Below are positions 32,988 through 42,387 of a stretch of DNA of 64,000 nt, in pieces. The notes under the pieces are model-generated. The model had not been told where the DNA came from, ran no database searches, and was given only the letters and a program-made list of their open reading frames with translations. The translations under genes were made by a program, and so were the position numbers. Origin of the DNA: Streptomyces sp. NBC_01750 (lineage in GTDB: Bacteria; Actinomycetota; Actinomycetes; Streptomycetales; Streptomycetaceae); NCBI RefSeq assembly GCF_035918095.1, contig NZ_CP109137.1, positions 6,326,001 through 6,390,000 of the forward strand, read 5' to 3'. Position 1 is the first letter of the stretch; every line of letters begins with the position of its first letter.

Positions 32988-35900
32988 GTGCACCTCAAGG
33001 CCATGACCCTGCGCGGGTTCAAATCCTTCGCCTCCGCCACGACGCTGCGCTTCGAGCCGGGCATCACCTGCGTCGTGGGCCCCAACGGCTCCGGCAAGTC
33101 CAATGTGGTGGACGCGCTGTCCTGGGTCATGGGAGAGCAGGGGGCCAAGTCGCTGCGCGGCGGCAAGATGGAGGACGTCATCTTCGCCGGCACGACCGGG
33201 CGGCCTCCGCTCGGCCGCGCCGAGGTCTCCCTCACCATCGACAACTCCGACGGCGCGCTCCCCATCGACTACGCCGAAGTCACCATCACGCGGATCATGT
33301 TCCGCAACGGCGGCAGTGAATACCAGCTGAATGGCGACACGTGCCGGCTTCTCGATATCCAGGAACTCCTCTCCGACTCCGGCATCGGCCGCGAGATGCA
33401 CGTCATCGTCGGACAGGGACAGCTCGACTCCGTACTGCATGCGGATCCGATGGGGCGACGGGCCTTCATCGAGGAGGCCGCCGGTGTGCTCAAGCACCGC
33501 AAGCGCAAGGAGAAGGCGCTGCGGAAGCTGGACTCGATGCAGGCCAACCTCGCCCGCGTACAGGATCTGACCGACGAACTGCGCCGCCAGCTCAAGCCGC
33601 TGGGACGGCAGGCCGCGGTGGCCAGGCGGGCCGCCGTCATCCAGGCCGATCTGCGCGATGCCCGGCTGCGGCTGCTTGCGGACGATCTCGTACGGCTCCG
33701 TGAGGCGCTGCGCGGCGAGATCGCCGACGAGGCCGCGCTCAAGGAACGCAAGGACAGTGCCGAGGCGGAGCTCAGGGCCGCGCTGACGCGTGAGGCGGAA
33801 CTCGAGGACGAGGTACGGCGGCTGGCGCCGCGGCTGCAGCGGGCCCAGCAGAGCTGGTACGAACTCTCCCAGCTGGCCGAGCGGGTGCGGGGCACGATCT
33901 CACTGGCCGACGCACGGGTGAAGAGCGCGACCGCGGCCCCGGCGGAGGAGCGGCGCGGCCGCGACCCCGAGGACATGGAGCGCGAGGCCGCCCGGATCCG
34001 TGAGCAGGAGGCGGAGCTGGAGGCCGCGCTGGAGGCGGCGGAGCACGCGCTGGAGGACACCGTCGCGCACCGCGCCGAGCTGGAGCGGGAGCTGACGGTC
34101 GAGGAGCGCCGGCTCAAGGACGTCGCGCGGGCGATCGCCGACCGGCGCGAGGGGCTGGCCCGGCTCAACGGCCAGGTCAACGCGGCCCGTTCGCGGGCGG
34201 CCTCCGCCCAGGCCGAGATCGACCGGCTGGCCGCGGCGCGCGACGAGGCCCAGGAGCGGGCCGTGGCGGCTCAGGAGGAGTACGAGCAGCTCAAGGCCGA
34301 GGTCGACGGTCTTGACGCCGGCGATGCCGAGCTGGGGGAGCGGCACGACGCGGCCAAGCGTGAGCTGGCCGATGCTGAGGCGGCGCTGAGCGCGGCGCGT
34401 GAGGAGCTCACCGGCGCTGAGCGCAAGCGCGCCGCCGTCGCCGCCCGCCGGGAGGCGCTCGCCCTGGGGCTGCGCCGCAAGGACGGCACGGGGGCGCTGC
34501 TCGACGCGAAGGACCGCCTCGCGGGGCTGCTCGGGCCGGCCGCGGAACTGCTCGGCGTGACCCCGGGCTTCGAGGTTCCGGTCGCAGCGGCGCTCGGCGC
34601 GGCTGCGGACGCCATCGCCGTGTCCAACCCCGCGACCGCCGCCGAGGCTCTGCGGCTGCTGCGTAAGACCGACGCCGGGCGCGCCGCCATACTGCTAGGC
34701 GGCGCGCCCGATTCCGTACAGCAGACGCAGCGCTCCGACGGTCCTCCGTACGCCGCCGACCTGGTGCGGGGGCCCATGGAACTGATGCCAGCCGTGCGCC
34801 GGCTGCTGCACGGCATGGTCGTGGTCGGGACGCTGGAGGATGCCGAGGACCTGGTCTACTCGCGGCCCGAGCTCACCGCCGTGACCGCGGAAGGAGACGT
34901 CCTCGGCGCGCACTTCGCGCAGGGCGGTTCCGCCGGGGCCCCGAGTCTGCTCGAGGTGCAGGCCTCCGTCGACGAGGCCGCGGCCGAGCTGGAGGAACTG
35001 GCCGTACGGTGCGAGGAGCTGTCGGCGGCTCAGCAGCAGGCCGTTGGACGACGCAGTGAATGTGCGGGCCTCGTCGAGGAACTGGGAGAGCGCCGCAGGG
35101 CCGCCGACCGTGAGAAGTCCGCGGTGTCCGGGCAGCTGGGGCGGCTGTCCGGACAGGCGCGTGGTGCTGCGGGCGAGGCCGAGCGGACGACCGCGGCCGC
35201 CGCCAGGGCCCAGGAGGCGCTGGAGCGGGCGCGAGAGGAGGCCGAGGAGCTGGCCGAGCGGCTGCTCGTCGCCGAGGAGGCGCCGGCGGAGGAGGAGCCG
35301 GATACCCATGTTCGGGACCGGCTCGCCGCCGACGGCGCCAACGCACGCCAGACCGAGATGGAGGCCCGCCTCCAGGTCCGTACGCACGAGGAGCGCGTGA
35401 AGGGGCTCGCGGGGCGTGCCGACTCGCTGGACCGGGGAGCGCGCGCCGAGCGCGAGGCACGGGCACGCGCCGAACAGCGGCGCGCCCGGCTGCGGCACGA
35501 GGCGGAGGTCGCCGCCGCGGTGGCGAGCGGGGCCCGCCAGCTCCTCGCGCATGTCGAGGTGTCGCTGGTGCGGGCCGAGGCGGAGCGGGTCGCCGCCGAG
35601 GCGGCCAAGGCCGAGCGCGAGCAGGATCTGAGCGCCGCCCGCAATCAGGGACGCGACCTCAAGGGCGAACTCGACAAACTCACTGATTCAGTTCACCGAG
35701 GCGAGGTACTCGGGGCCGAGAAGCGGCTGCGGATCGAGCAGCTGGAGACAAAGGCCCTGGAGGAACTGGGTGTGGAACCGGCCGGGCTGCTCGCCGAGTA
35801 CGGCCCCGACCAGCTGGTGCCGCCGTCCCTGCCCGCCGAGGGAGAGGAACTGCCTGATGACCCGGAGCACCCGCGCAACCAGCCGAGACCGTTCGTACGC

Positions 35901-36542
35901 GGAGAGCAGGAGAAGCGTCTCAAGTCCGCCGAACGGGCGTACCAGCAACTCGGAAAGGTGAATCCGCTCGCCCTGGAGGAGTTCTCGGCGCTGGAGGAGC
36001 GGCACAAGTTCCTCTCCGAGCAGCTTGAAGACCTGAAGAAGACCAGGGCCGACCTGTTGCAGGTGATCAAGGAGGTCGACGAGCGCGTCGAGCAGGTCTT
36101 CACGGAGGCGTACCGGGACACCGCCCGCGAGTTCGAGGGTGTCTTCTCGCGGCTCTTTCCCGGCGGAGAGGGCCGGTTGATCCTGACCGATCCCGACAAC
36201 ATGCTCACCACGGGCGTGGACGTCGAGGCCAGACCCCCTGGCAAGAAGGTCAAGCGGCTGTCGCTGCTGTCGGGCGGTGAGCGGTCACTGACGGCCGTCG
36301 CGCTGCTGGTGTCGATCTTCAAGGCCCGGCCGAGTCCGTTCTATGTGATGGACGAGGTCGAGGCGGCGCTCGACGACACCAACCTTCAGCGCCTGATTCG
36401 GATCATGCAGGAGCTCCAGGAGTCCTCGCAGCTGATCGTGATCACGCACCAGAAGCGGACGATGGAGGTCGCGGACGCGCTGTACGGCGTCTCCATGCAG
36501 GGCGACGGCGTCTCCAAGGTCATCAGCCAGCGCCTTCGCTGA
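32988..36542 (+). CDS. smc: Chromosome segregation ATPase SMC
   Basis: Condensin core of 1184 residues. The N-terminal ATPase half has GPNGSGKS near residue 30. Two long coiled-coil arms run about 170-500 and 670-1010 and flank a hinge around 510-640 (GAAADAIAVSNP; AAILLGGAP). The C-terminal half has the ABC signature LSGGERSLTAVALL and Walker B FYVMDEVEAALDD. It organises and segregates chromosomes with ScpAB. GTG 32988 gives the family's HLKAMTLRGFKSFA start; the ribosome site (AAAGG) is weak and distant. Confidence 0.97.
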   Translation: MHLKAMTLRGFKSFASATTLRFEPGITCVVGPNGSGKSNVVDALSWVMGEQGAKSLRGGKMEDVIFAGTTGRPPLGRAEVSLTIDNSDGALPIDYAEVTITRIMFRNGGSEYQLNGDTCRLLDIQELLSDSGIGREMHVIVGQGQLDSVLHADPMGRRAFIEEAAGVLKHRKRKEKALRKLDSMQANLARVQDLTDELRRQLKPLGRQAAVARRAAVIQADLRDARLRLLADDLVRLREALRGEIADEAALKERKDSAEAELRAALTREAELEDEVRRLAPRLQRAQQSWYELSQLAERVRGTISLADARVKSATAAPAEERRGRDPEDMEREAARIREQEAELEAALEAAEHALEDTVAHRAELERELTVEERRLKDVARAIADRREGLARLNGQVNAARSRAASAQAEIDRLAAARDEAQERAVAAQEEYEQLKAEVDGLDAGDAELGERHDAAKRELADAEAALSAAREELTGAERKRAAVAARREALALGLRRKDGTGALLDAKDRLAGLLGPAAELLGVTPGFEVPVAAALGAAADAIAVSNPATAAEALRLLRKTDAGRAAILLGGAPDSVQQTQRSDGPPYAADLVRGPMELMPAVRRLLHGMVVVGTLEDAEDLVYSRPELTAVTAEGDVLGAHFAQGGSAGAPSLLEVQASVDEAAAELEELAVRCEELSAAQQQAVGRRSECAGLVEELGERRRAADREKSAVSGQLGRLSGQARGAAGEAERTTAAAARAQEALERAREEAEELAERLLVAEEAPAEEEPDTHVRDRLAADGANARQTEMEARLQVRTHEERVKGLAGRADSLDRGARAEREARARAEQRRARLRHEAEVAAAVASGARQLLAHVEVSLVRAEAERVAAEAAKAEREQDLSAARNQGRDLKGELDKLTDSVHRGEVLGAEKRLRIEQLETKALEELGVEPAGLLAEYGPDQLVPPSLPAEGEELPDDPEHPRNQPRPFVRGEQEKRLKSAERAYQQLGKVNPLALEEFSALEERHKFLSEQLEDLKKTRADLLQVIKEVDERVEQVFTEAYRDTAREFEGVFSRLFPGGEGRLILTDPDNMLTTGVDVEARPPGKKVKRLSLLSGGERSLTAVALLVSIFKARPSPFYVMDEVEAALDDTNLQRLIRIMQELQESSQLIVITHQKRTMEVADALYGVSMQGDGVSKVISQRLR

Positions 36543-36606
36543 CGACTCTTCAACTCTTGAACACAACTCCCTCACATTGCTGCTCGGGGTTGCTAAGCAA
36601 GAAGTA

Positions 36607-36634
36607 TTGACTTCGAAACATGAACGAATAGTCT
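36607..36634 (+). promoter_or_regulatory. glcP: Candidate glcP promoter
   Basis: TTGACT (36607-36612) and TAGTCT (36629-36634) with a 16-nt spacer in a locally AT-rich stretch between smc and glcP. The -10 box lies about 105 nt upstream of the glcP start. Assigned by eye. Confidence 0.4.
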
Positions 36635-36739
36635 CTGCAGCGTTGCTTTTACCTTCAAGTGGTGAGCGGCGGGAAGTTGTGCGCCACTTGAAGGGCTCGC
36701 CCCCCACGCCCGGCGACGCTGCCGGACCCAGGAGTACAC

Positions 36740-38161
36740 GTGACCAGCACTGAGCAGCCACCGCCGGCATCGCGAGGCCGGCAGGCCCACCCCGAACATA
36801 TCGGGCATGTCGTCTTCATCACGGCCGCCGCCGCGATGGGCGGCTTCCTCTTCGGCTACGACAGCTCGGTGATCAACGGCGCCGTCGAAGCCATCCGGGA
36901 CCGCTACGACATCGGCTCGGGAACGCTCGCCCAGGTCATCGCCATCGCACTGATCGGCTGCGCCGTCGGCGCCGCGACCGCCGGCCGGATCGCCGACCGT
37001 ATCGGCCGTATCCGCTGTATGCAGATCGCGGCCGTGCTCTTCACCGTCAGTGCCATCGGCTCCGCTCTCCCGTTCGCCCTTTGGGACCTTGCCTTCTGGC
37101 GCATCATCGGCGGCTTCGCCATCGGCATGGCCTCGGTCATCGGCCCGGCCTATATCGCCGAGGTGTCACCGGCCGCCTACCGCGGCCGGCTCGGCTCCTT
37201 CCAGCAGGCCGCGATCGTCATCGGCATCGCCATCTCCCAGCTGGTGAACTACGCCATCCTGCAGCTCGCCGACGGCAAGCAGCGCGGCGAGATGCTCGGT
37301 ATCGAGGCCTGGCAGTGGATGCTCGGCGTCATGGTCGTCCCGGCGGTGCTCTACGGACTGCTCTCCTTCGCGATCCCCGAGTCGCCCCGCTTCCTGATCT
37401 CCGTCGGAAAGATCGACAAGGCGAAGGAGGTCCTCGGCGAGGTCGAGGGCCACAAGATCGACCTGGACGCCCGCGTCGCCGAGATCGAACTCGCGATGCG
37501 CCGCGAGCACAAGTCGACCTTCAAGGACCTGCTGGGCGGCCGCTTCAACTTCCTGCCCATCGTCTGGGTGGGCATCGGACTCTCCCTCTTCCAGCAGTTC
37601 GTCGGCATCAACGTCGTCTTCTACTACTCCGCGGCGCTGTGGCAGTCGGTCGGTATCGACCCGGCCAGCTCGTTCTTCTACTCGTTCACCACGTCGATCA
37701 TCAACATCATCGGCACCGTGATCGCGATGATCCTGGTCGACCGGGTCGGCCGGCGTCCGCTCGCCCTCGTCGGCTCGGCCGGCATGGCGATCGCCCTGGC
37801 CTTCGAGGCCTGGGCCTTCTCCGCCGACCTCGTCGACGGCAAGCTGCCCAGCACCCAGGGCGCCGTGGCCCTGGTCTCCGCGCATGTCTTCGTGCTCTTC
37901 TTCGCCCTCTCCTGGGGCGTCGTGGTCTGGGTCCTCCTCGGCGAGATGTTCCCGAACAGAATCCGTGCCGCCGCGCTCGGCGTCGCCGCCTCCGCGCAGT
38001 GGATCGCCAACTGGGTCATCACCGTGAGCTTCCCGAGCCTGGCGGACTGGAACCTCTCCGGCACATACATCATCTACACATTCTTCGCCGCGCTCTCGAT
38101 CCCCTTCGTACTTCTGTTCGTCAAGGAGACCAAGGGCAAGGCGTTGGAGGAGATGGGCTAA
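36740..38161 (+). CDS. glcP: Major facilitator sugar/H+ symporter, glucose permease
   Basis: MFS sugar porter of 473 residues with twelve predicted membrane helices. Family signatures: GGFLFGYDSSVINGA in helix 1, RIADRIGRIRCM between helices 2 and 3, PAYIAEVSPAAYRG, PESPRFLIS before the central loop, QQFVGINVVFYYS, and the final KETKGKALEEM. Position directly after smc matches GlcP1 of S. coelicolor, the main glucose permease; substrate is inferred from that. GTG start 36740. Separate promoter likely upstream. Confidence 0.93.
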   Translation: MTSTEQPPPASRGRQAHPEHIGHVVFITAAAAMGGFLFGYDSSVINGAVEAIRDRYDIGSGTLAQVIAIALIGCAVGAATAGRIADRIGRIRCMQIAAVLFTVSAIGSALPFALWDLAFWRIIGGFAIGMASVIGPAYIAEVSPAAYRGRLGSFQQAAIVIGIAISQLVNYAILQLADGKQRGEMLGIEAWQWMLGVMVVPAVLYGLLSFAIPESPRFLISVGKIDKAKEVLGEVEGHKIDLDARVAEIELAMRREHKSTFKDLLGGRFNFLPIVWVGIGLSLFQQFVGINVVFYYSAALWQSVGIDPASSFFYSFTTSIINIIGTVIAMILVDRVGRRPLALVGSAGMAIALAFEAWAFSADLVDGKLPSTQGAVALVSAHVFVLFFALSWGVVVWVLLGEMFPNRIRAAALGVAASAQWIANWVITVSFPSLADWNLSGTYIIYTFFAALSIPFVLLFVKETKGKALEEMG

Positions 38162-38191
38162 TCCCCGCTGCCCCGCTCCTCACCACGGAAC

Positions 38192-38220
38192 TGCCCCGGC
38201 TCATCACATGAGCCGGGGCA
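38192..38220 (+). terminator. Terminator of glcP
   Basis: Perfect 13-bp stem TGCCCCGGCTCAT/ATGAGCCGGGGCA, loop CAC, 30 nt after the glcP stop. Confidence 0.85.
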
Positions 38221-38275
38221 GTACCGATTCGCCGCGCCGGACGGCCTCGAGGTCACGGTTGACGGGCGGTGACGG

Positions 38276-38302
38276 CCCTCGGCTCAGCCCTTGAGCCGAG
38301 GG
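38276..38302 (-). terminator. Hairpin overlapping the end of the LLM gene
   Basis: 11-bp arms CCCTCGGCTCA/TGAGCCGAGGG with a 5-nt loop, including the LLM gene stop codon. Probable terminator of the minus-strand unit. Confidence 0.55.
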
Positions 38303-39255
38303 AGGACGCTCTCCGCGAAGAGGTGCAGGCTGCGCCAGCCCTCGTCCAGCGGCATCCCGCCGCACAGCGGATGCAGCACCAGACTCTCCCCGCCGGTCTT
38401 CGCGCACTCGTCCGGCGTGACGATCCGGTACACACCCTCGCGCCGCAGCTCTTCGACCGTGGTGGCCCGCGACCGCACCGCCGAACGGATGTCCTTGGAC
38501 TGCCAGGAGGCGTACATCCGGGCCTCGTGCAGGAAATGCTCGCCGTACTCGGCCCAGGTGCGGTCCGGGTCCTGCGCAATGTGCAGCAGCTGGGTCTTCG
38601 CCGCCGGCATCATCGTCCAGCCCTCCGTCCCGTACTCCGTGCGCCGCTCGTGGTAGTACGCCTCCAGCTCAGGCAGATGCGCGCTCGGGAAGAAGGGCAG
38701 TCCGAACCGGGCGGCGCGACGGGCCGCGGCCTGTGAGGAGCCGCCCACCAGCAGCAGCGGATGCGGCTGTGTGTACGGGCGCGGAGTGACCCGGACCGTG
38801 CGGCCGCGGTACTCGAAGGGCTCGCCGGTCCATGCCTTCAGCAGCGTCTCGAGGAGCTCGTCCTGGAGCTTGCCGCGCCGGCTCCACTCGACGCCCAACT
38901 GCTCGTACTCCGCGGGCCGGTAGCCGATGCCGGCGACCGTCACCAGCCGGCCCCCGCCGATCAGATCGAGTACGGCGATGTCCTCGGCCAGCCGAAGCGG
39001 GTCGTAGAGCGGGCCGATGATCGCGGAGACGGTGACCGCGATACGGCGTGTGGAGCCGAGGACCGAGCCGGCGAAGACGAAGGGGGAGGGCAGCCAGTTG
39101 TTGGCGGCGCCGTGGTGCTCCTCGGTCTGGATGCTGTCGATGCCGCGGTCGTCGGCGTATGCGGCCATCTCGAGCGCGGCCCGATAGCGGGCCGCGAGAG
39201 TTTCGGGCGTCGCGTCGGGATCGACGAGATTGAAGCGGGCCACTGTGAAGGCCAT
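38284..39255 (-). CDS. LLM-class flavin-dependent oxidoreductase
   Basis: Luciferase-like monooxygenase of 323 residues (TIM barrel with FMN or F420). Landmarks: AAYADDRGIDSIQTEEHHG at the active-site face, AVTVSAIIGPLYDPLRLAEDIAVLD, and GGGRLVTVAGIGYRP. It could use FMN or, given the F420 gene cofC in the window, F420. It starts about 120 nt after the NCS1 permease stop on the same strand, suggesting joint uptake and oxidation of one compound; the substrate is unknown. Confidence 0.88.
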   Translation of the reverse strand: MAFTVARFNLVDPDATPETLAARYRAALEMAAYADDRGIDSIQTEEHHGAANNWLPSPFVFAGSVLGSTRRIAVTVSAIIGPLYDPLRLAEDIAVLDLIGGGRLVTVAGIGYRPAEYEQLGVEWSRRGKLQDELLETLLKAWTGEPFEYRGRTVRVTPRPYTQPHPLLLVGGSSQAAARRAARFGLPFFPSAHLPELEAYYHERRTEYGTEGWTMMPAAKTQLLHIAQDPDRTWAEYGEHFLHEARMYASWQSKDIRSAVRSRATTVEELRREGVYRIVTPDECAKTGGESLVLHPLCGGMPLDEGWRSLHLFAESVLPRLKG

Positions 39256-39377
39256 GGGAACGGTCCCCTCCGCCGGGTGTCCTGTGTCTTCCCGGGTGAC
39301 AACCCCCGGACCCCCGGCCGGAATGCAGGTGGGCGGGGCTGAACGGGCAGCGCAGAGGGACGTTAGCTGACTGAGTG

Positions 39378-40823
39378 TCAGATGGACAGGGGTGCGGGCT
39401 TCGGTTCCGCGGCCGGCGTGGCCCGAACCTGCTCCCTCGTCCGCGGCAGCACCGCGTACAGCACCGCCGCGACGACGATCGTGGCCGCCCAGCCCAGCCC
39501 GTTCTTCCCGATCCATGACGAGGCGAGCGGACCGGCGAACCAGTCGACCCTGGTGAACAGCAGGCCGGTCAGCAGCGCTACGGCCCACGACACCATCGCC
39601 TGCCAGGCGAAGCCACCCCGGTACCAGTAGGCGCTGGTGCGCGTGGTGTCCATCAGCGCCTCGCCGTCGTACGTGCTCCGGCGCAGCATGTCCACGCCGA
39701 AGACGCCGATCCACGCCGAGAACGCCACGGCCAGCAGCGTCAGGAAGGAGACGAACGAACCGATGAAGCTGGTTGCCACGACCATCAGCAGGAAGCCGAA
39801 GACCAGGCTGATGACGGCGTTGATGCTGACCGCCCAGGCACGCGGGACCTTGATGCCCAGGGTCTGCGCGGTGAAGCCGGCGGAGTACATCGACATGGAG
39901 TTGATCAGCAGCATGCCGATCAGCGCGATCATCAGATACGGAACGGCGATCCACAGCGGCAGGATCTCGCCGATGAACGCGACCGGGTCGCTCGTGCCGG
40001 CCAGGTCCGGTGTGGAGACCGCCATCACCGCGCCCATCAGCACCATCGGCAGCACGACGATCCCGGCTCCGCCCACCGTTGAGCCGACCATCGCCCTGCC
40101 GGAGGCGGTGCGGGGGAGATAGCGGGTGAAGTCGGGGCCCGAGGGGACCCAGCTGATACCACCCGCCGCGATGGTCCCGATGCCCGCGACCATCATCGCC
40201 GTCGACCCGGCCGGCTTGTCGAAGACCGCGGACCATTGGGTGTTGGCGATCAGGTGGACCAGCACCAGGACGCTGAACGCGCCGAAGAGATACGTGGACC
40301 ATGTACTGCAGACACGCAGGGCGTTGATGCCGAGGCCTGAGACGAGGAAGGTGCAGGCGACGAAGAGCAGCAGAGTGACGACGACCAGCGCGATGTTGCG
40401 CTTGATGCCGAAGAGCAGATCCAGCACGGTCAGTACGGCGTAGGCGCCGGTGACCGCGTTGATCGTCTCCCAGCCCCAGCGGGCGACCCAGATGAGCGAG
40501 CCGGGAAAGAGGTTTCCGCGCTGGCCGAAGACCGCCCGGGACAGGGCCATGCCGGGGGAGCCGCCGCGCTTGCCCGCGATGGAGATCAGGCCCACGATTC
40601 CGTACGAGAGGACGGGCGCCGCGGTCGCGACGACCAGCACCTGCCAGAAGTTCAGGCCGTTGAAGACGATCATCCCCGCGCCCATCGTGAGCAACAGCAC
40701 GCTGATGTTGGCCGCGACCCAGGTGGGGAAGAGTTCGCGGACGTGGCCGGTGCGCTCGTCGTCGGGGACGGGTTCGAGGCCACGGGTCTCCATCGCGCCT
40801 TCGGATTCGGAGGCGTGCGGCAT
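39378..40823 (-). CDS. NCS1-family purine/cytosine permease
   Basis: Transporter of 481 residues with about twelve membrane helices. NCS1 marks: the N-terminal ERTGHVRELFPTWVAANIS, NGLNFWQVLVV, GGSPGMALSRAVFGQRGN and GPDFTRYLPR. The family takes up cytosine, purines, allantoin, hydantoins or thiamine precursors by Na+ or H+ symport. ATG 40823. It is divergent from ftsY and upstream of the LLM oxidoreductase on the same strand. Confidence 0.9.
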   Translation of the reverse strand: MPHASESEGAMETRGLEPVPDDERTGHVRELFPTWVAANISVLLLTMGAGMIVFNGLNFWQVLVVATAAPVLSYGIVGLISIAGKRGGSPGMALSRAVFGQRGNLFPGSLIWVARWGWETINAVTGAYAVLTVLDLLFGIKRNIALVVVTLLLFVACTFLVSGLGINALRVCSTWSTYLFGAFSVLVLVHLIANTQWSAVFDKPAGSTAMMVAGIGTIAAGGISWVPSGPDFTRYLPRTASGRAMVGSTVGGAGIVVLPMVLMGAVMAVSTPDLAGTSDPVAFIGEILPLWIAVPYLMIALIGMLLINSMSMYSAGFTAQTLGIKVPRAWAVSINAVISLVFGFLLMVVATSFIGSFVSFLTLLAVAFSAWIGVFGVDMLRRSTYDGEALMDTTRTSAYWYRGGFAWQAMVSWAVALLTGLLFTRVDWFAGPLASSWIGKNGLGWAATIVVAAVLYAVLPRTREQVRATPAAEPKPAPLSI

Positions 40824-41009
40824 GAAAAAGCTCCGTACGGGAGTGGCGGGCTCCGGGGTTTCCGGGTCTCCGGGAGGAGGGTCGGCTGGGTAAAGCCAGA
40901 ACCACCAGCATCGTACGTACCCCCAAAAGGTCCAAATGGAGTCCCTTGCCCTTGTGTGATCCTCCGAGGCAGTTCTGCGTGAGCGGTCGTGGTCGATACT
41001 GGGTGGGTT

Positions 41010-42233
41010 ATGGAAATCGTCATCCTTGCTGTAGTCATCGCCCTGGTCGCGGTCGGCGCGATCAGCGGGCTCGTGGTCAGCAGCCGCAAGAAGAAGCAGC
41101 TGCCGCCCTCGGCACCGCCGAGTACGCCGACCATCACTGCCCCGCCCGCCGAGCCTCAGGTCGGCGAGGACGCCGCACCGACGGTCGAGGAACCGCGCCG
41201 CACGATCGAGGAGGTCGACCTCCCCGACACCGCCGAGGCGGTCGGTACCCCGGCCGCCGTCGAGGATCCGGTCGTCGCGGCGCCCCCCGTCCCCGAGATC
41301 GAGATCCCCGAACCGACCGCAGGCCGGCTGGTCCGCCTGCGCGCCCGCCTCGCCCGCTCCCAGAACTCCCTCGGCAAGGGGCTGCTCACGCTCCTGTCGC
41401 GCGACAACCTCGACGAGGAGACCTGGGAGGAGATCGAGGACACCCTGCTCACCGCGGATGTCGGCGTCGCGCCGACCCAGGAGCTGGTCGAGCGGCTGCG
41501 CGAGCGCGTACGGGTGCTCGGCACGCGGACCCCCCAGGAGCTGCGCTCCCTGCTGCGCGAGGAGCTGCTGCACCTCCTCGGCACCGACTTCGACCGCGCG
41601 GTGAAGACCGAGAGCGGTCTGGACACCCCGGGCGTCGTCATGGTCGTCGGCGTCAACGGCACCGGAAAGACCACGACGACCGGCAAGCTCGCGCGGGTCC
41701 TGGTCGCGGACGGCCGCTCCGTGGTGCTCGGCGCGGCGGACACGTTCCGTGCGGCGGCCGCGGACCAGCTCCAGACCTGGGGCGAACGGGTCGGCGCGCG
41801 CACGGTGCGCGGCCCCGAGGGCGGTGACCCGGCCTCGATCGCGTTCGACGCGGTCAAGGAGGGCATCGCCGAGGGCGCTGACGTCGTACTCATCGACACG
41901 GCGGGCCGGCTGCACACCAAGACGGGCCTGATGGACGAGCTCGGCAAGGTCAAGCGCGTGGTCGAGAAGCACGGCCCGCTGGACGAGATCCTGCTGGTCC
42001 TGGACGCCACGACCGGTCAGAACGGACTGGTGCAGGCGCGGGTGTTCGCGGAGGTCGTGGACATCACCGGCATCGTGCTGACCAAGCTGGACGGTACGGC
42101 CAAGGGCGGCATCGTCATCGCGGTCCAGCGCGAACTGGGCGTACCGGTGAAGCTGGTGGGCCTGGGCGAGGGGCCGGACGATCTGGCGCCGTTCGAGCCG
42201 GAGGCGTTCGTCGACGCGCTGATCGGCGAGTAG
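41010..42233 (+). CDS. ftsY: Signal recognition particle receptor FtsY
   Basis: SRP receptor GTPase of 407 residues that docks ribosomes carrying membrane proteins. It begins with an N-terminal membrane segment (IVILAVVIALVAVGAISGLVV), as in actinobacterial FtsY. An acidic Pro-rich linker and the N-domain follow (SLGKGLLTLLSRDNLDEE). The G-domain has GVNGTGKTTTTGKLA (P-loop), DTFRAAAADQL, DTAGRLHT and TKLDGTAKGG. ATG 41010 starts right at the membrane helix. Partner of Ffh at 49.5 kb. Confidence 0.97.
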   Translation: MEIVILAVVIALVAVGAISGLVVSSRKKKQLPPSAPPSTPTITAPPAEPQVGEDAAPTVEEPRRTIEEVDLPDTAEAVGTPAAVEDPVVAAPPVPEIEIPEPTAGRLVRLRARLARSQNSLGKGLLTLLSRDNLDEETWEEIEDTLLTADVGVAPTQELVERLRERVRVLGTRTPQELRSLLREELLHLLGTDFDRAVKTESGLDTPGVVMVVGVNGTGKTTTTGKLARVLVADGRSVVLGAADTFRAAAADQLQTWGERVGARTVRGPEGGDPASIAFDAVKEGIAEGADVVLIDTAGRLHTKTGLMDELGKVKRVVEKHGPLDEILLVLDATTGQNGLVQARVFAEVVDITGIVLTKLDGTAKGGIVIAVQRELGVPVKLVGLGEGPDDLAPFEPEAFVDALIGE

Positions 42234-42333
42234 CTGTCGCCGGGTGGGTCCCTTCCCTCAGCCGGTGCTCCGCCCCGGACCCCGCGCCTCGAACGCCGGC
42301 GTGCCTGCGATTCGGGCCGTCCGGCGACAGGGC

Positions 42334-42366
42334 ACTCCCCCCACGCCCGCTGGGCGTGGGGGGAGT
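42334..42366. terminator. Bidirectional terminator between ftsY and the Prim-Pol-like gene
   Basis: Perfect 15-bp stem ACTCCCCCCACGCCC with its complement, loop GCT. It lies between convergent genes; this element type is frequent in Streptomyces intergenic DNA. Confidence 0.85.
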
Positions 42367-42387
42367 AAGGGATTCGGGGACCCCGCG

